Of a stretch of 64,000 nt of DNA, positions 13,111-27,632 are shown one piece after another. Every line of letters begins with the position of its first letter. The first letter of the stretch is position 1. The translations under genes and the position numbers were made by a program. Source of the stretch: Lineus longissimus (Eukaryota; Nemertea; Pilidiophora; Heteronemertea; Lineidae); NCBI RefSeq assembly GCF_910592395.1, contig NC_088326.1, positions 12,901,001 through 12,965,000 of the forward strand, given 5' to 3'. Below the pieces are notes generated by a model. That model was not told the origin of the DNA and did no database searches. It worked only from the letters and a program-made list of their open reading frames with translations.

Positions 13111-14275
13111 GGTAGTGTGTAAGGAGAGGGTTGTTTAGTATACAGGTACATATTGATATGGATCTAATCATTGTAGAGAAAGAAGTTGAAAGGTCAGACT
13201 AGAATTTTTAAACTAAACAGTATTTACTTAACTTTGTATTGTCTATGTATGAAAAAACGACCTCATCTTCTCGAGCCAATTTCAACAACCTGTCATTAGC
13301 GCTCAAAGGGTGAACACTTAGCTCTACTTTGCCATTAATGGTCTCTAATGACACCCAGTGTCAGCCAAAAAGAGCATACGCTGTCATTCCTTATAGTTGC
13401 AGATCATAACCTAATTGAAGATGACAGGTGCTCGTCAAGTAGAATCGAATGTCAGCTACACTTACCTCCAAGTACATTTGTGACTTACTCGTGAATCGAT
13501 TCTCGAGCTTCTTGTACATGTTTTGTAACTGTAAACCGAAAAAGTTTTGCGGACCCGCTGAAGTAAAATCGTGAAAATTATTTTTCCCGAAATTTTCACG
13601 AACGACATAAATATAGGCGCGAATATTCGGTGGTTTACTTTATAGTTTAAAAGAATAAGAATCATAAAGGTTCTGCTTTATGACATGAACTACATCACAT
13701 TATCTCTGCTTTACGCTTTGATCTTCACGGTTTTTCCACGTTTTGTCGTTGAAAGCCATTGACACCATGGTGCTAAATAAGATCATGTTTTGATTTTTAT
13801 TAACCTTGACTATAACATTGTAACGAAAACGTATTTATCAAGTATGGATTAATCTATACTTCCTACTATGTATAATCTGCTGGATCGCAGTCACATCCAA
13901 CAGGACGTGTGCACCTCAATTTCCACTGTAATCTATAAAAGAGCTTCGCAATTTGATAATATGTGACACATTGTGGTCTGTGGTTTCGGTGGCCATTTAC
14001 GTGTAATTTGACACATAATTCGTGATTGTTAGTCCATTTAGTCATTTCATGTCAGATCTTTAGATTCAGATTCAGATCGGCGTTGTCATGAAACCGCGGC
14101 GGAATAACTTTACTTGCCGATTAAACCTCCTAAACGGATTATTGCAGAAACATCGTTCCTCTCCGTGTTTCCTCGTAGATCAGACTTCACTCTTAATTAG
14201 AAATAAAGCTTTTTGAGATTTTGAAAACTCTTTAATGGTTTTTTTCAGTCAACACGAGAACGCACTCCGTATAAG

Positions 14276-14486
14276 ACCGGAGTTATATATGTTTCCCCGT
14301 TTTCACATGTATCGTGTCACTGTTCACTTTTCATGCGTGACATGATCGAAGAGCGGACAAATAATTTCCAAAGAGCGGGCTACATACGATTCACGAGGTC
14401 ACGTTTCACTCTCACGTCGTGTTAGTTGACTCGTGACAAGCAAATCAAGACAAGTGACAACATGAATCCTACATAACTCCGGCCGA
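14276..14486 (-). mobile_element. short inverted-repeat element, family T1, copy 2
   Basis: Inverted relative to copy 1. The core GCGGGCTACATACGATTCAC is clear and both ends carry CCGGAGTTATAT-like termini. Confidence 0.8.
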
Positions 14487-16394
14487 GGAATTTCTTCGAA
14501 ATGAAATACATTTTTGAGAATCTCAAAGCCTTTAGATTTATTTCATTTTACCGTGAAACCTCGAAGGGTGCTTTGTCCTGGCCGGAAAAAATCTTATGGC
14601 TTTTCAGAAGCTCAAAAAGCGGTTTTTCTAAGAACATACCAGTGTATTATATATGTAGTACAAAAAACACATGGCTTATTTCTAGCATGATCAATGTTCC
14701 TAATTAAGTTATCATGCATAATTCAGACATAATGACTTCGGATGCATATGTTACGAAGTGGATTTGGCGCGGTAACTCTTAGTAACCGGCTACAAACACA
14801 AGCATCTTTGTGTTTATAAATTGATGACTAAACTTGGCAAAAGTATATAGCCGCATGAGAGTCTATAATCGTCATCATTTTGACACCAACATTTGGGGAA
14901 TTAGAACCATGATTTTCCTTTTTTGGCTTGTAAGCTATAATGTTATTGTCGTCAACTCTATTCCAAACAAATTACTTCAGTATCAAGCCTATGAAGGTAT
15001 AACTTTATAGACCAACATCAGAATTTTCATTAGCATTAACGTTGGCATGCAGTGTTTCGATTAACGCCCACGCAGCCCAGGAAATGAAAAACAAAAGCGC
15101 CACACCCTTCTTCTGCATGTTAAATTTGCGTGTACGGTACCTATATGAACTTCCCCTGTTATTTTAACTGTCTATTTATGGCATTTGATCTCCCCTGTTC
15201 AGAAGACCAATAATACGTACACATTTAGAAACGTGTCTGCTCAAAAACCGATATGAAATAGCTGATAGACCTGATTTACAAGTGAGAAACGTCTTCGAGT
15301 ATAAGCGAACAAACACGTAAAACTATAGCGACGGAAAGACACAAAGGTCGCGAATGCAGGTCAAAGTCTTAAGGGTGACCATAGGTATCGCTAGGTATGG
15401 CTAGAAGTTGAAATTCTATAGCAGTTAGAACTCTTTCGAATCGAAAGTGAAAGTGAAAGCCAATTTAAAACTAGGAAGACTAGTACTGTTCTCTAAAAAA
15501 CAAGGAATAGACTTTCACCATTGAAGTTGGCTTTCACTTCGTTTTGAAAGAGCCAAACAATTTGGAGATTATCGATAAATTCTGTAAGATTTTATGATCT
15601 CGACAATTCCATCAAAACTGCTCTCAGAAATCCATTAATGGTGAACACAGCCATAATCAAAGGAATGAAAATCCCCGTCAGGCGACCCGATGGCATAATG
15701 TGTAATAATTTCCACAGATTGATCCTAAAATCAGGCAAAAACAGAACATGAAAATTCACTTTCGATAATGGCGAAAGAACCTTCCGGGAACGCAATCGAT
15801 GATCTCACCACTTCGGCCTTTATGATATCCAATCTCGTGCCTAGGGGTCATTGATTATGCGCCATTTTGACTGTTGACGATGTCGTTGTCTTCACTGATT
15901 CTGCGAGATTATCGTCTTTTTTCAGCAGTCGTCCTGTCGTACCCTTAAAATGCTGATTCCATGATAGTATTTTTCGCTTTGATGGCCGCTGCTTCAAACT
16001 ACATTTTTGTGATTTGGAATTTTTGAAATGCTGCCCGAAATGGAGGTGGGCAAGTGACGAAATGTCCCCCTCTGCGGGAATGCCATTGAAAGTACACCGT
16101 CGATTTGGATTTTCGTTCGAAAGTAATCGACTTGTACTTTGTCCGCCTGATTACCCTGAGACTTTAATAAAAGTCATAATTGCTCCGATATAAAGTCTTG
16201 TGTTGATGTATCACGTCTGCGCCCCGGGCTGAGATTTTACCGCGGAGTCCCCGAGCAACCATCGATTTGAATAACGTTCTGAGCACCCGACCGTGAATTT
16301 TACCATATACTTGTTGATTGTTAGGCAGTGTGACGGTTGGCGTTAACCTTATAAGGACTGGTACTGTTTGTGATAATATTATACAGTGTCGCCT

Positions 16395-16690
16395 TGTCAA
16401 ATGGGGCTTCGGCCCCAAGGCTGTGGAATGAACTTCCTCTGTCCATCCGATCGACAGCTGACCTGGGCATCTTCAAGAAGGCATTGAAAACCTATCTTCT
16501 TAAATTAGCCTATTTTTAAATCAGTTTTTAATCATGTGGTCCTAAATTGTTTTATTGTTTTATTGCTGTACTTTTAGTACTTTGAGCACATTATTTCTAA
16601 GATTGTAAGGTGCCTTTGAGCAATTCGTTGATAAAGGCACCTAAAAATATGTTTTAATAATAATAATAATAATAATAATAATGATAATTG
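16395..16690 (+). mobile_element. 3' end of a LINE (non-LTR retrotransposon) with TAA-repeat tail
   Basis: The frame ending at TAA 16517-16519 reads ASAPRLWNELPLSIRSTADL followed by FKKALKTYLL, the typical C-terminus of LINE reverse-transcriptase proteins (CR1/L2/Rex-like). A short 3' region and a (TAA)n microsatellite follow at about 16653-16683. The element is strongly 5'-truncated and dead. Confidence 0.8.
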
Positions 16691-19600
16691 CAGAGTAGAC
16701 TCTCACATGAAACATATGCTATCATCAGAAAGTTCTCATCTTGAGCTTGCCAATGAGTGGTCATGTCAATAAGTTTACAAATAGTTGCATCGTTAAGTGT
16801 TCATCAATAGCTTTTAGGTAAAGGCCTATCGAGCCTTATGAAAGCTATTTCGTGGGGTTTCGCGGGAGAATCTCTGACATCCCTCCAGCTGAACTGAGGG
16901 TAGGAGATCATCCATTCCTTGCCAGACACTGCAGACTGCGGGCATTGTCGTGTATGAAACGCGTCAGCTTGGAACTCCAGGCATTCTACCATTAATTAAT
17001 AACAGCCAAATGAATACACAGACTGCATCCCGCTGAGGCGAGTCCAATAGACCGCACTACTCAACTATGGCTCAGAAACCCGTTAGACAAACAAAGAAAA
17101 AGCAATCAAATAAATTAACGTTTATCAGCTACATACAAATGCCAATTAATTTTACTGTAGGGGAAATAAAACTGTCTGTTTGACTTTTAAAACAGCTGTT
17201 ATTGTCGTTTTACAATAACATACTACCTTGGCTATACAACTCGTTACTACATATAGTAATCTATATTAACCTTTAGAAAGTCAGGGCAAGTATTGTCTGC
17301 CTTCCTCTTCCATTGTGTTTACACATGAATAGTCAACTCATTCGAGGAGTCCAAGGCTTGGAACGAGCTGATACCAAAGGAAGGTCATAAATTGACGAAA
17401 TAAGTGCCATTGTTCAATAGATTTATAGTTGAATGCGATCAAACGATGTCATTTCCGATTGGAGAATGTAAATTTCACTTCATGGTTGACCCAATGACAA
17501 ATGAACTGATCAGGCTGCTTTTACCACAGCAGTACGTCTCGTGCAATGTGTAGTGTGTCTGTCTTTTCAACTGACATTATACATGTGAGTCTAGAGTACT
17601 ACATCCCTAGTGTCTCCAGCTGCCCGTGACGCTAATATGAAAACGCAAACGGGCCAGGAGGCAATGAGTTTTAATCATCAGCCCTGCGGCTGCAAAGCAT
17701 TGTAGAGATTTCGAGCATGACCAAAAAGCATAAAACATTAGAGGCATTGCAATTAGGAAGAGTTACGTATACGAAGAGTTTGGCGTCCAGTTTAGTGCAG
17801 ACTAGTAACTTGTGTCTGGACGATATGTATTGGACATTTACGGTGCCAGTTCAACCAACGGAGGCACGTGTATGGAAGTCAGTGTCTTTGGCCGCGATTA
17901 CTTTCACATGTAAAGAGTCACTGTCTTAAATGTCCCGCTGGAAAAAGTGTCCCTCATATTGCATGGCGATGGCTTAAAGTATGTTTCAAAAGTGACCCAC
18001 GATCTTCGTGTATTGGGCAAGGCCTGAATTCTTTTAACTGCGAGGGGAGGGGAAAACTAAGATTATGTTGCTTGACAACTTGATAATTTACCGCGTCCTC
18101 AAACAAAACTGGCATCGAAAGCGGTGATGGTTCAGAACAGGCCCGTCCGAACATCGCAGAATATCACTCCGGCAGATCTTCTCATTATCGCAGAGTGTCT
18201 TCGCAGATTATGGTTGTCACTTAAGATACGTGGTGCACAACAAACGAGCCACAAGAAGAGGTCAGAACAAGTCGTCTGCTTTACAAGAAACAAGGAATTA
18301 CTGGCACGTGATTTATTGACTCTATTTCATTGTTGAAAATAGACTGAAAATTTGATTTTGAATTTCTTCAGGGAACGGTAGTTGTCATACGGAAACTAAA
18401 TCTTGTCTAAAAGGGTTTGGTGCCTTATGTTTTGTATAGAAATACCCTTCTAAAACAAGAGGAATATTCCTTAAACTTTTCATTTTATCGTGGGAACTAC
18501 ATGTATACCCACAATGCACTGCGGGGAGTAAATCGGCGACAAAGCTACGCGAGTGATGCGGCGGTTGGCGTATGTATCATTCTTCTTGGCATCACGAAAA
18601 CACCCGACTACTTCTGAGTACCTTCCGGAAATGCTCGAAACATTCCGAGATGTTGGCGAGTATGACGTCAAACGATAAAAAGTGCTGTCAAGCTGATAAA
18701 CTGGCGTCTTCTGTTCACTGTATAGGAGTAAATCCTTAGCGGGAGAAAGTACATCCATCAAACCACGCGAAAAATATATCGTCAAGAAAGATACGTGCAT
18801 TACAAGTGAGATTTATAGAGGTCAAGGTCAAACTGATTCTGGGCTCAATGCATGTCTGAGATTGTGTATCGGATGTGTGCGATCCATCATGTGCAAATCC
18901 CACTTCAGCTGAAAATATAAGAGTAATGAACTTGTATACATTCACTAATGCATTCCGTAATGAAGCACTGAGTTATTGAAAAAGTGTCACGTGGAAGTGT
19001 AAGGACGGTTATTTTGGATATGTGAAGAATGTATGGATGACACCTTAACCAGGTTAACGCATTTTCAGCTCTTTATAGCTTTCTCAATGAATGTTTTAAT
19101 ATATCTTCTACTTTCTTTCCCCCATGCGTCACCAGCCCTCGGCCTCTGGAACTACATAGGCCTCAAAGGTAGGAAACTATAGTCGTGTCACTGATTCTTT
19201 CAGCGTAAAGCACTTCGGTTTGTATCTGTAGCTACGGTGCACCTCTCCGTTCTTTTTGTCAATGTTTACATCGTCATTTCACTTTTAAAACAAACACTTT
19301 TGTCATTTTTAGTTCTCACACCTGGACGAGTTGCTCCACTGTAGTTTGTCGTGGTAGTCGTTGTTTTGTACACTTTTCAGTTCGTTTCTTTCACTTTTCT
19401 CGTCGTTGTATGTCCGCCATTTTCAAGCATTGTAAACAAATCCCGTTGGTTGTATGTCTGTCGTTGCTTGAGTCAATGGCGAGAGATTGTTAGCAGATTC
19501 CTAGAGGCGATCTCTAACAGTTTATGCGGAGGCTTTGGGGCAAGTATACGGCTGTTTTCTATCACGGCAGACATTATTGCCGTGGAAACGCTTCCGACAA

Positions 19601-20189
19601 GATCACCATGATGAGGCGTACGATATTTTTGTATCGGAAGCATAAAAAAGGTTTCCCATCTCATAACGTACGGAATGATTGTCTCTTGCACCTGTTGTGG
19701 CGGTTGATTGGATGAAATGATCCGGATGGACGTCTGGATTCAGGCGCTTAATTGAATTTTGTCGCTACAAATTGCCTTCTTTGTTGTAATGCATGCAGTT
19801 TAGGCTTTTGCTTGGTAAACGTATTTCCACGTGTATATGCCCCCTCCCCCAACCGACGCGGAGAGAATCTTTCAGATTTAGATAAGTAAACCCGTCCTGT
19901 TGCCTTAAAGGCGTGGTTTGTTCGTGTATAAATTGTTTTTTTCTGTCCCACAGGTAATCAATTAGAAATAAACCATATAGTACAGCAACCAGGCACACCT
20001 ACATGTACCTGATGAATGGAGACGATGTAGAGTACAATATCGATGTAAACAACAGCAGTGTTAAAATTCATATGAATTTTGGTAGGCCTGATTAGAAATC
20101 ATCAACTTCAATTTCTAATTTCAATCGAAGAAACGTGATCTTTAATGTGCTTGATTCCTTAGACCAACTCCTAATCTAACTGCAACATG

Positions 20190-20710
20190 ACCGCGCAGAA
20201 CAGTCGGTTCTAATGGGTTCAGCTTTGTAGATTTTAAGATATTTCATTTGTCATCCGAATCCATGCTTTGTAGAATGACAGCTCGAGGTGTAAGCTATAG
20301 ACACCAGTGATCTTAAATCTTACGGTAGAATATAAGATTATTCTTCAGGTGTTTCGTGGCTTTATGTGCCACGGCAGCCTTTAGAGAAAAACCTGTGAGG
20401 ATTTGTGCTGCAACAGACCCAGGCGTATGCCGACCCTAATGGATTCAACTTCATAGCTTTTAAGATACTTGATGTCCTCTCCAGAGGCTTCTAATCAGAG
20501 GTTTTATGGTCTCTGCCTAAAATTAGAGACTTGGGCATCGCAATTATCACACCAAGTTGATAAATTATACATCGGAGGCAGAATATCGAGAGTGCAGTTA
20601 CACGTACATGTAGGTAGAGGTACACTTCATTTGCTTCGGAAACTAGTAAAGATTTCGAGTATTTAGATGTTTCGAGTCTAGAGGCCTCATTCACGATCCA
20701 TGCTTTGAAA
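20190..20710. repeat. diverged direct duplication, ~235-bp period
   Basis: CTAATGGGTTCAGCTTTGTA...TTTTAAGATATTT near 20210 recurs as CTAATGGATTCAACTTCATA...TTTTAAGATACTT near 20440. A shared TCCATGCTTTG follows in both (about 20262 and 20697). Confidence 0.45.
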
Positions 20711-20850
20711 TTAAAACCAGGTCCCAGTTATGCAAAGGTAGTTCAGTTGCGATTTTTGGTTTATAATAACCAGCTTCTTCAAGTGGTATCCCACTCAATT
20801 CGCAAGATTCGGACAAATACCACTAAACCTTACGTTGTATCTTGCCCATA

Positions 20851-21542
20851 AGCTGACATCCATGCATGAAAACCCAAACGGCCAAGTTAAAAAACCCAAA
20901 CGCCCGACCACCAAACGACCAACTGCACTTGAAACTTGATAGACACCCAGCGTCTGGTCTCACTTGACTGCACAAACAACAAGTGCATTGACAAGACAGG
21001 TCACAGAGACACACTCGTGTAAAGAAAAAAATAAAAATATTCCTCGAGCGGGTTCGAACACGGCACCCTCGCCAGTTGATCCTGACCGTCTTACCCACTA
21101 GGCCATGAAGCCGTTGTTACGTATAAACATATTTTTCAGGTTTTCATTTCACGTACAAGCTGACAGAATGGCGTCTTTTGTGCGATCAGTACCATTTTCA
21201 GTTTCAAAGTGGCCTTTAAAATTTGCCCTTTTACAATATTGGCAAAGTGAATTCATAAGATACATAATCAGGAGATGAACATGACACCCTCTGATGATTA
21301 TAGGAGCACGCAGCTATTTTTCGAGTTTTAAAGTTGCAAAACAATTTCCCGCTTTGTTAGAATCAAAACCATGCAAGTATTGAGGAACTGTCTGATGAGG
21401 TGGCATTTGATTTCAAAAAATGGTCCCGTGAGGTTGCAATGGCCACTTTTGAAACATGGCTGACCGGCCGTTCATAGCATGACGGACGGGCGTTAGTGTT
21501 TTCTAACTTGGCCGATAGGATTTTTATGCATGCATGTCAGCT
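20851..21542 (-). mobile_element. ~690-bp inverted-repeat element with tRNA-like core, copy A
   Basis: Both ends carry long terminal inverted repeats of about 55 bp: AGCTGACATCCATGCATGAA at the left, and at the right the inverse of AGCTGACATGCATGCATAAA. Inside, on the minus strand at about 21043-21115, lies a tRNA-like sequence with a possible A box (TGGCCTAGTGGG) and a good B box (GTTCGAACCC). Copy B is at 52126-52886. The terminal repeats suggest a DNA transposon that carries a Pol III-type or SINE-like core. No protein is encoded. Confidence 0.75.
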
Positions 21543-21548
21543 CGTCAG

Positions 21549-21765
21549 GCCGGAGTTCTAAAGGATTCACGTTCTCACTACCGTCTTGTCATGTTTCACT
21601 TGTCACGAGGTAACTGACTTTGCTTGAAAACACGACTTGAGGGTGAAAAGTGACATCGTGAATCGTATGTAGCCCGCTCTTTGGAAATGACTTGTCCGTT
21701 CTTCATCTCACGCATGAAAAGTGAACAGTGATATGTTGTACATGTAAAATCTATATAATCGTAGC
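21549..21765 (+). mobile_element. short inverted-repeat element, family T1, copy 3
   Basis: It starts CCGGAGTTCTAAAGGATTCA seven bases after the tRNA-cored element ends, and contains TCGTATGTAGCCCGCTCTTT. Confidence 0.8.
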
Positions 21766-24700
21766 CGAATGGAGTGTTACCCTGGACTGAAGCAACCACC
21801 TTTCTTGCTTGCATAAATTGTGCTTCTGTAGTTGTAATGCCCTATAAAACATCCAAGTTGTTACCAAACAACTATTTTGGAAGTATCTTGGAGTCAAAAA
21901 GAGACATATCGTTTTTTTTGGCGTCGAGAAGTTGCTGACAGTTAAGTAAACACACTTTATGCATTATGGATGTATGTTTCCGACATGAATAATGTAAGAA
22001 TGGTGGCGTTGGCGCGTTGTCAAGACAAATATCTGGAAAATATCTTCCTATAAAGTCAATACAATGATAGCTCAAGAAATGAAAGCAACATCTTTTCCAA
22101 AGAGGTGGTCAAAATATCTTACAAAACCTTCTCATGATACATAGGTTCTAATTCATTGGGAAAATTAAACATATCTTTTGAAATCTTTCTTTATATTCTC
22201 GGGTTTAAATAAATAGTTCAGAGGAGGGAGAATGGTGTAGAACAACTTTGTTAACCTGTACAAAACATTGTTTTGTTTTTCGCATTATCGGGCGTATTCG
22301 ATCCGATAAAAAAATACTATCCAATTTCAAAGTGATATTTGCGCGATGTTCTTTGAGCGTGGTGTTGTTAGCCTATAGAATATCAATATCTGAACATCAA
22401 AAAGCTTAATGCTATATAAGGTAAGATGCATCTCGGGCTCTGTTGCCATGGCTCAAAAATGGTATAGGATTTCAAAGCAATACGCATTTCAACTCGTTTT
22501 TTTTTTCGAGAAATCCCAAACTTCTATTCGATCCGTTCTGACATACAGGCCGGGAACTTTTCTTCTAAAGTAAGCCAAGGAACAAAAGACTTATGAAGTT
22601 GCTACAGGCGAATTAAAAGAAATATCCTATTCAAGATAAGCCGTAACACCTCGGGACCTCGACGTCAGGAGTATGGCGCATTAAAGGCAAAGTTTGCGCT
22701 TGAAAATTGTTTATAAGTGGTCAGCTGGAAGTGTACATTTATCTCTACTGGTGGCAGCAGTGGGCAAAAACGTCCTTTAAACGTATCTACCACTCTCATC
22801 ACGTGCTGTCATGGTCGCCGTCCTGGCTTTTTAATAAGCTAAGTTGCCAGAACCATCGCATGATCATTGCCATGATTGCCTATTCCCGAGTGACATCAGT
22901 TCACCTTGAGTTCCCATTCCTTGCGTGCAGCCAGCTTCTAAATGGGACGACAAAACGTATTGACAATCTAAATAATAAGGTTCCTCTATCTATCTCCGCA
23001 TAAACAAATGCCTTTTGTGGTGGATGCTCTCTCAAAGAAAGTTCAGAAGACTTCTGATCAGACATGACCCTTTATTGTGTATCTCAAGGAGCTTTTGATG
23101 TTTGGCTTTAACTTATCCCTCATCAATCACAATTAGACTTCTGCGCTGCCCCGTAACTACGTCGTTCCTCGCGGGCAAAACAGACCGCCATTTTGTTTCA
23201 CCGACTCCATGATTCGTGTAGCAGATCACAGGCACGTGAAAGTACTAAAATCACAGCCATCATTCGTAAAAAGACTCCAATCGCACCAGTCGGAGTTTGA
23301 ATAATCGCTACAGCAAAGTGTAATTTTGCCGCTTGGTGACCACCAGGGCGGGAAACTGGGATGAGTCCTTAAACGGGGGACCGTGACCCTTAGCGTCTCC
23401 TCCTACACAGTCAGAGATGAGTAAACACTGTGATGGCAATTGTGCTACCAGGAACTTTATTGATGGCTGCGAGTAAACATGATTACTAGACGTCTCATAT
23501 AGCTCAATACAGCGTTACATTCAGCATATAATTACGTAAACGATATTTGTATCTGGGAGTCACAAGACACGGTGTAGTTACCTGCTCCAAATGTTCTTTT
23601 CTGTGATACTATGGGACAGAATGTATGTGATTTCAAATGTTCTAACTTTGGTTGTAAAATATACAAATGGCGACTAAAAAATACTTAGTGCCGTTTCCGC
23701 TAAGAAAGAGGTCTCATTCATCCTACTCAATCTCCAAGCTTCGCCATTGGTATAAGCTGCGAAGTAATTAATTAACTCAGTTCACTACCGCATACAGCAA
23801 CTCTCACTGGACATTGTAACATACCTTTTAAACTTTTGTTAGCAACATGGAGATAATATTTGCGTCTCGTTTATCCTAACTGACGTATTTCAAGACTCTG
23901 CAAATATGAACTGCCTCACGCCCTAAAGGCCTATTCAAACATTTCTTGAGGTATTTCCGGTAGCTAAGGGTGTCGCTTAGCAACGGACAACGTTGTTATC
24001 TGTTGCCTTGGCAACATTGGTATTGAATATCATAAACTCTGTAGTTACTAATGCCCCGAAGTGCTCCACAAAGTATTTTTACCAAATACAGTATTTCTAA
24101 AAGTAAACTCTTAAAATCTCTTAGAATTTTCGACAGAATCAAAATCTATTAGACAGATCATATTTCTAAAGTGCGTTTCCCTCAAAGATATAGAATTCTT
24201 GTAATTTTATCTGACAGCGTATAGCAAAGGTATTCGCTTTAACCGTTGGCAACATATCGGAGCGAATGCTGTCGCAAATCCCTGACGATTTGCTGGTCTC
24301 GGCCGCGGCTTTGGTCATGTTGCAAAACAGGTTGAATATTGACATTCTGACATATCTCAGTCAGAACAGTTTGCCATTTATTGACGGCAATCAAAAAACC
24401 TACAGAAACAACTATTTGTGTTGAAATCAACAAGTACCTTGTGGACCAGATTACAAGTGGCATACAACGTAATCCAACCCCGTTCCCTAGAGTGCTAGTA
24501 ACACAATACAACATCAAACGCACACAGCTTGTGTGTCCCACTCAGAAAGACAAGCCGTCGCCTTATCCTAGAAAAACGCTTTGATGTCAATATCAACACA
24601 TTGTGAGAACAAATACTTAAATATCGTGAGCTTTGTGCTTCAGATTTACTAAGGCTGAGCTGACTTTGCGCGTATTTCACTCTAAAAGTGCATAAAATCG

Positions 24701-26935
24701 CTGTGCATTTTGGCTAATTGCTGTACATTTCAGCGCACTGAATGTACAGTCATCGCCGGAAGATTACTCGATAGCAGTTCCAGTTCAAGAACATGCTCAA
24801 AAAGCTTGTTGGGTGAACAGGTTTTTTCACCGTAAAAATGCAGGTAATGCTCAGATTGAAGCGTTGGTAGAGGTGTTCATCTGAATTCCACTGAAGACCG
24901 GGGTTAAAGTGTAAGGTCGGATGATAACCTGTATCGTAGTTGACATCAGCCTACAGAATGTATCAGTTGGTTCGTTCTATGGTCGCCGCTCGATGTAAAG
25001 GCGGTGCCCTCATTCATTACTGGAATCAAAGCTTTGATTAGTGGCACACACTGCTTTGATATTCACTCTTTGTTTAGGGCGGGCTTCGTTGTTGACCTTT
25101 GCTTTATGGCGATAATATCAAAGAAATCACGTGCAGCAATGTATGCTTTGCTTCGATGGATTTTTCATTGAAGAGAGACTAGAGACATGCCTGTTGTTGC
25201 CCATCTTTTTCTCGGTTGAACCAAAGAGCGACAAATCTAAGGATTTTTGTCATGATGACAATAGGAGCCTTGAACTTATATGTCATGATTGAATCCTGGG
25301 GAAAGCCTCATGATGTAAAATAAACAGATCCGAGGAGTCTCAGGCGTGGCGCGGATTACGAATGATCCGGTTCACTTCACAAAGAATGAACACGTCCATT
25401 CTTTGATTCACGCATAAACTTGATGACCTCACGCCAGAAATGAAATGAAGCGAAGCAAAGTACAAAATGGAAGCCTATGTAACAGGGCTCATTGAAAATA
25501 CTATGTTAATTCTTGGGTTCACCAATGATCCGTGAATAATGAGGCGTGAGGAGTGAAAAGTGAACGTTTACGTAACGTCTGCCTTAACGGATTTTTATTG
25601 AACACTGTACATGTATAAGTAGAGGTTCGTTTTCGTGGTGAGTCTCTGGTATTGGTCAACCGATTGTCTTTACCTTTGATCCGATGGCTTTCGAATATAT
25701 TGCGATCGTAGGTGCTCATACGATCTGTATCTCACCGGAAGACATGGTTTATGATAAAACGCGACAAGCAGGTGGAATCATCGCTGAAACGAAGACAAAC
25801 TGGCAATAATGGACCTGCATCATTAGTGCGATGTGTGTTACATCTGCGAAGGAATCACTCGACATGTGATGTAATTACGAGGTGCTATATATCGAGAAAT
25901 ACACAGCAGAGCTTGCTCCAGCGCATGGTACGAACTTGTTTTTATTGTAGTGCAAAAATGTCACCTAATAGTCGAGTCAGGAAGGTCAGGAAGATAGGAA
26001 GGCTCGAACATGCTAGCCTTGTCTCGTCCTAAAACATAACATCTGTTAAGAAATTGATTGGGACAAATTTGTCATGCTACAGATGAAATTTTTTTTTTCA
26101 AGTCCAAATATTTTTTTTATTCGTTTCCTTCTTCTCAAAATGCAGAAACATCATCAGTCCCAAAAAAATTTTGACTTTCAGAATTTTGCACTTCTGAAGA
26201 AATTCAAATTTGAAAGATGAAAAAGTTTTAAGTCCAAATATATTGTTTTAATTTTTTTTTCTGCTCAAAATGAAGAATTCAACCTTGGTCCCATGAGTGG
26301 TCGTGTTACCGGGGTTTCACTGTATACCTTTGTAGAGTACTTCTGAGGTCGACAGGCATAGAATTCGCCCGAAACAAAGGTGAAATCGCTGTCAACAGTC
26401 ACCTGGGTAATAATGTCGCCTCTTGCAGCAAACAGCCTGCAACATATGGTTGTCAACGTCGTTGGAGTGGATTGTTCTGTTCCAAAATTACCATGTTCTC
26501 TATTATGAGCTAATAAACCAACAGAGTATCCCCTAGATAGCAATATTGCAATCATTCGTTCAATTTATTCAGTTTACATGATATATTTGCATGATGGCCA
26601 ACACTTTCCACCCTAAACTGATTCAAATATGCATGCACAATCTTTCGAATGACGTACATCAACGTGTTTATCTTTCGAGTTCAAGGATATTTGAAATTAA
26701 CAATTAATAGCGTGTCACCTGACTCAATTACAACTCCCACGTGACCGTCAATTAAATTAACAAGAAATTGTCATAACATTTCTTGATAACAATCTTTGTT
26801 AATTTAGATTCATTGACGAACTGTTGATATTGACTTCTTTGGAGAAGAGGTAGGGGAATGGGTTACAAGAGAGCTGTCATCATCTCGAACCTCAGCACAT
26901 CAGGTGAAACCTGGGCGCATTTTCTGCATCCTGTT

Positions 26936-27083
26936 CGGCCGGGATACATAGAATTCACGGTGTCACTTGTCACGTTTCGTATGTCACATGTCACTTGTCA
27001 TGAGCATGTTCGTTAACTGACTTAAGCTTGACACATGACATGGCATGAGGGTAAGATGATTCAGAATCCTATGTATCCCGCTC
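26936..27083 (+). mobile_element. short inverted-repeat element, T1-related, copy 4
   Basis: A compact variant with well-matched ends: CCGGGATACATAGAATTCAC at the left and ATCCTATGTATCCCG at the right. Confidence 0.65.
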
Positions 27084-27290
27084 GTTCGTCGTCCAAAAGT
27101 GACACGTTAGTGGCAGATTGAACACTCTGAAAACCCAGTGTAATATCACACTGCCAAGATTACATGAAGATCAGTGCATGGCCGATCGAAAAGCAATCAA
27201 TACCCATCGACAAACAAACTCATGTACATGTAGTTGTTTTCAATGATTTGCTCTTATGTCACGGTATTAATCGTGATCGCAGTGCGCAAG

Positions 27291-27632
27291 TTAAAGGGAA
27301 CTGGAACCGCCGAGCGATTTATTCAACTTTTCGACTTTCACCGCCCGAGAAAGTCAAACTTCCAACTTCCTATTCGAGTTCAGATTTGTAGCTCCGCCCC
27401 AGTGCCCGAGCATGCGCAGTTCAATTTGTTATTATTGAGAATCATGTGAGAATCACGTGAGTCATGCGATCTTTCATTCATGAGTTTTCGTAGTAAATTC
27501 CATAGTAGTGACGTCACTCAATGATTGACAGCTAGGCGCCATGTTTCATTCATTCCTCGTTCTGATCACCCGATACGCGGGAAATGAAAACGAGGTCATA
27601 CGAACTGGCTTGGCGGTTCCAGTTCGCTTTAA
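27291..27632. mobile_element. TTAA-flanked MITE with GAACTGGAACCGCC ends
   Basis: TTAA at 27291-27294 is followed by AGGGAACTGGAACCGCC. The right end is the inverse, GGCGGTTCCAGTTCGCT, followed by TTAA at 27629-27632. A TTAA target duplication is the hallmark of the piggyBac group. No transposase is encoded, so it would need one in trans. Confidence 0.75.

Noticed and set aside
24239-24541. 100-codon minus frame in the large intron
   Set aside because: No ATG support, no splice borders and no motif; it overlaps a plus-strand frame of similar quality.
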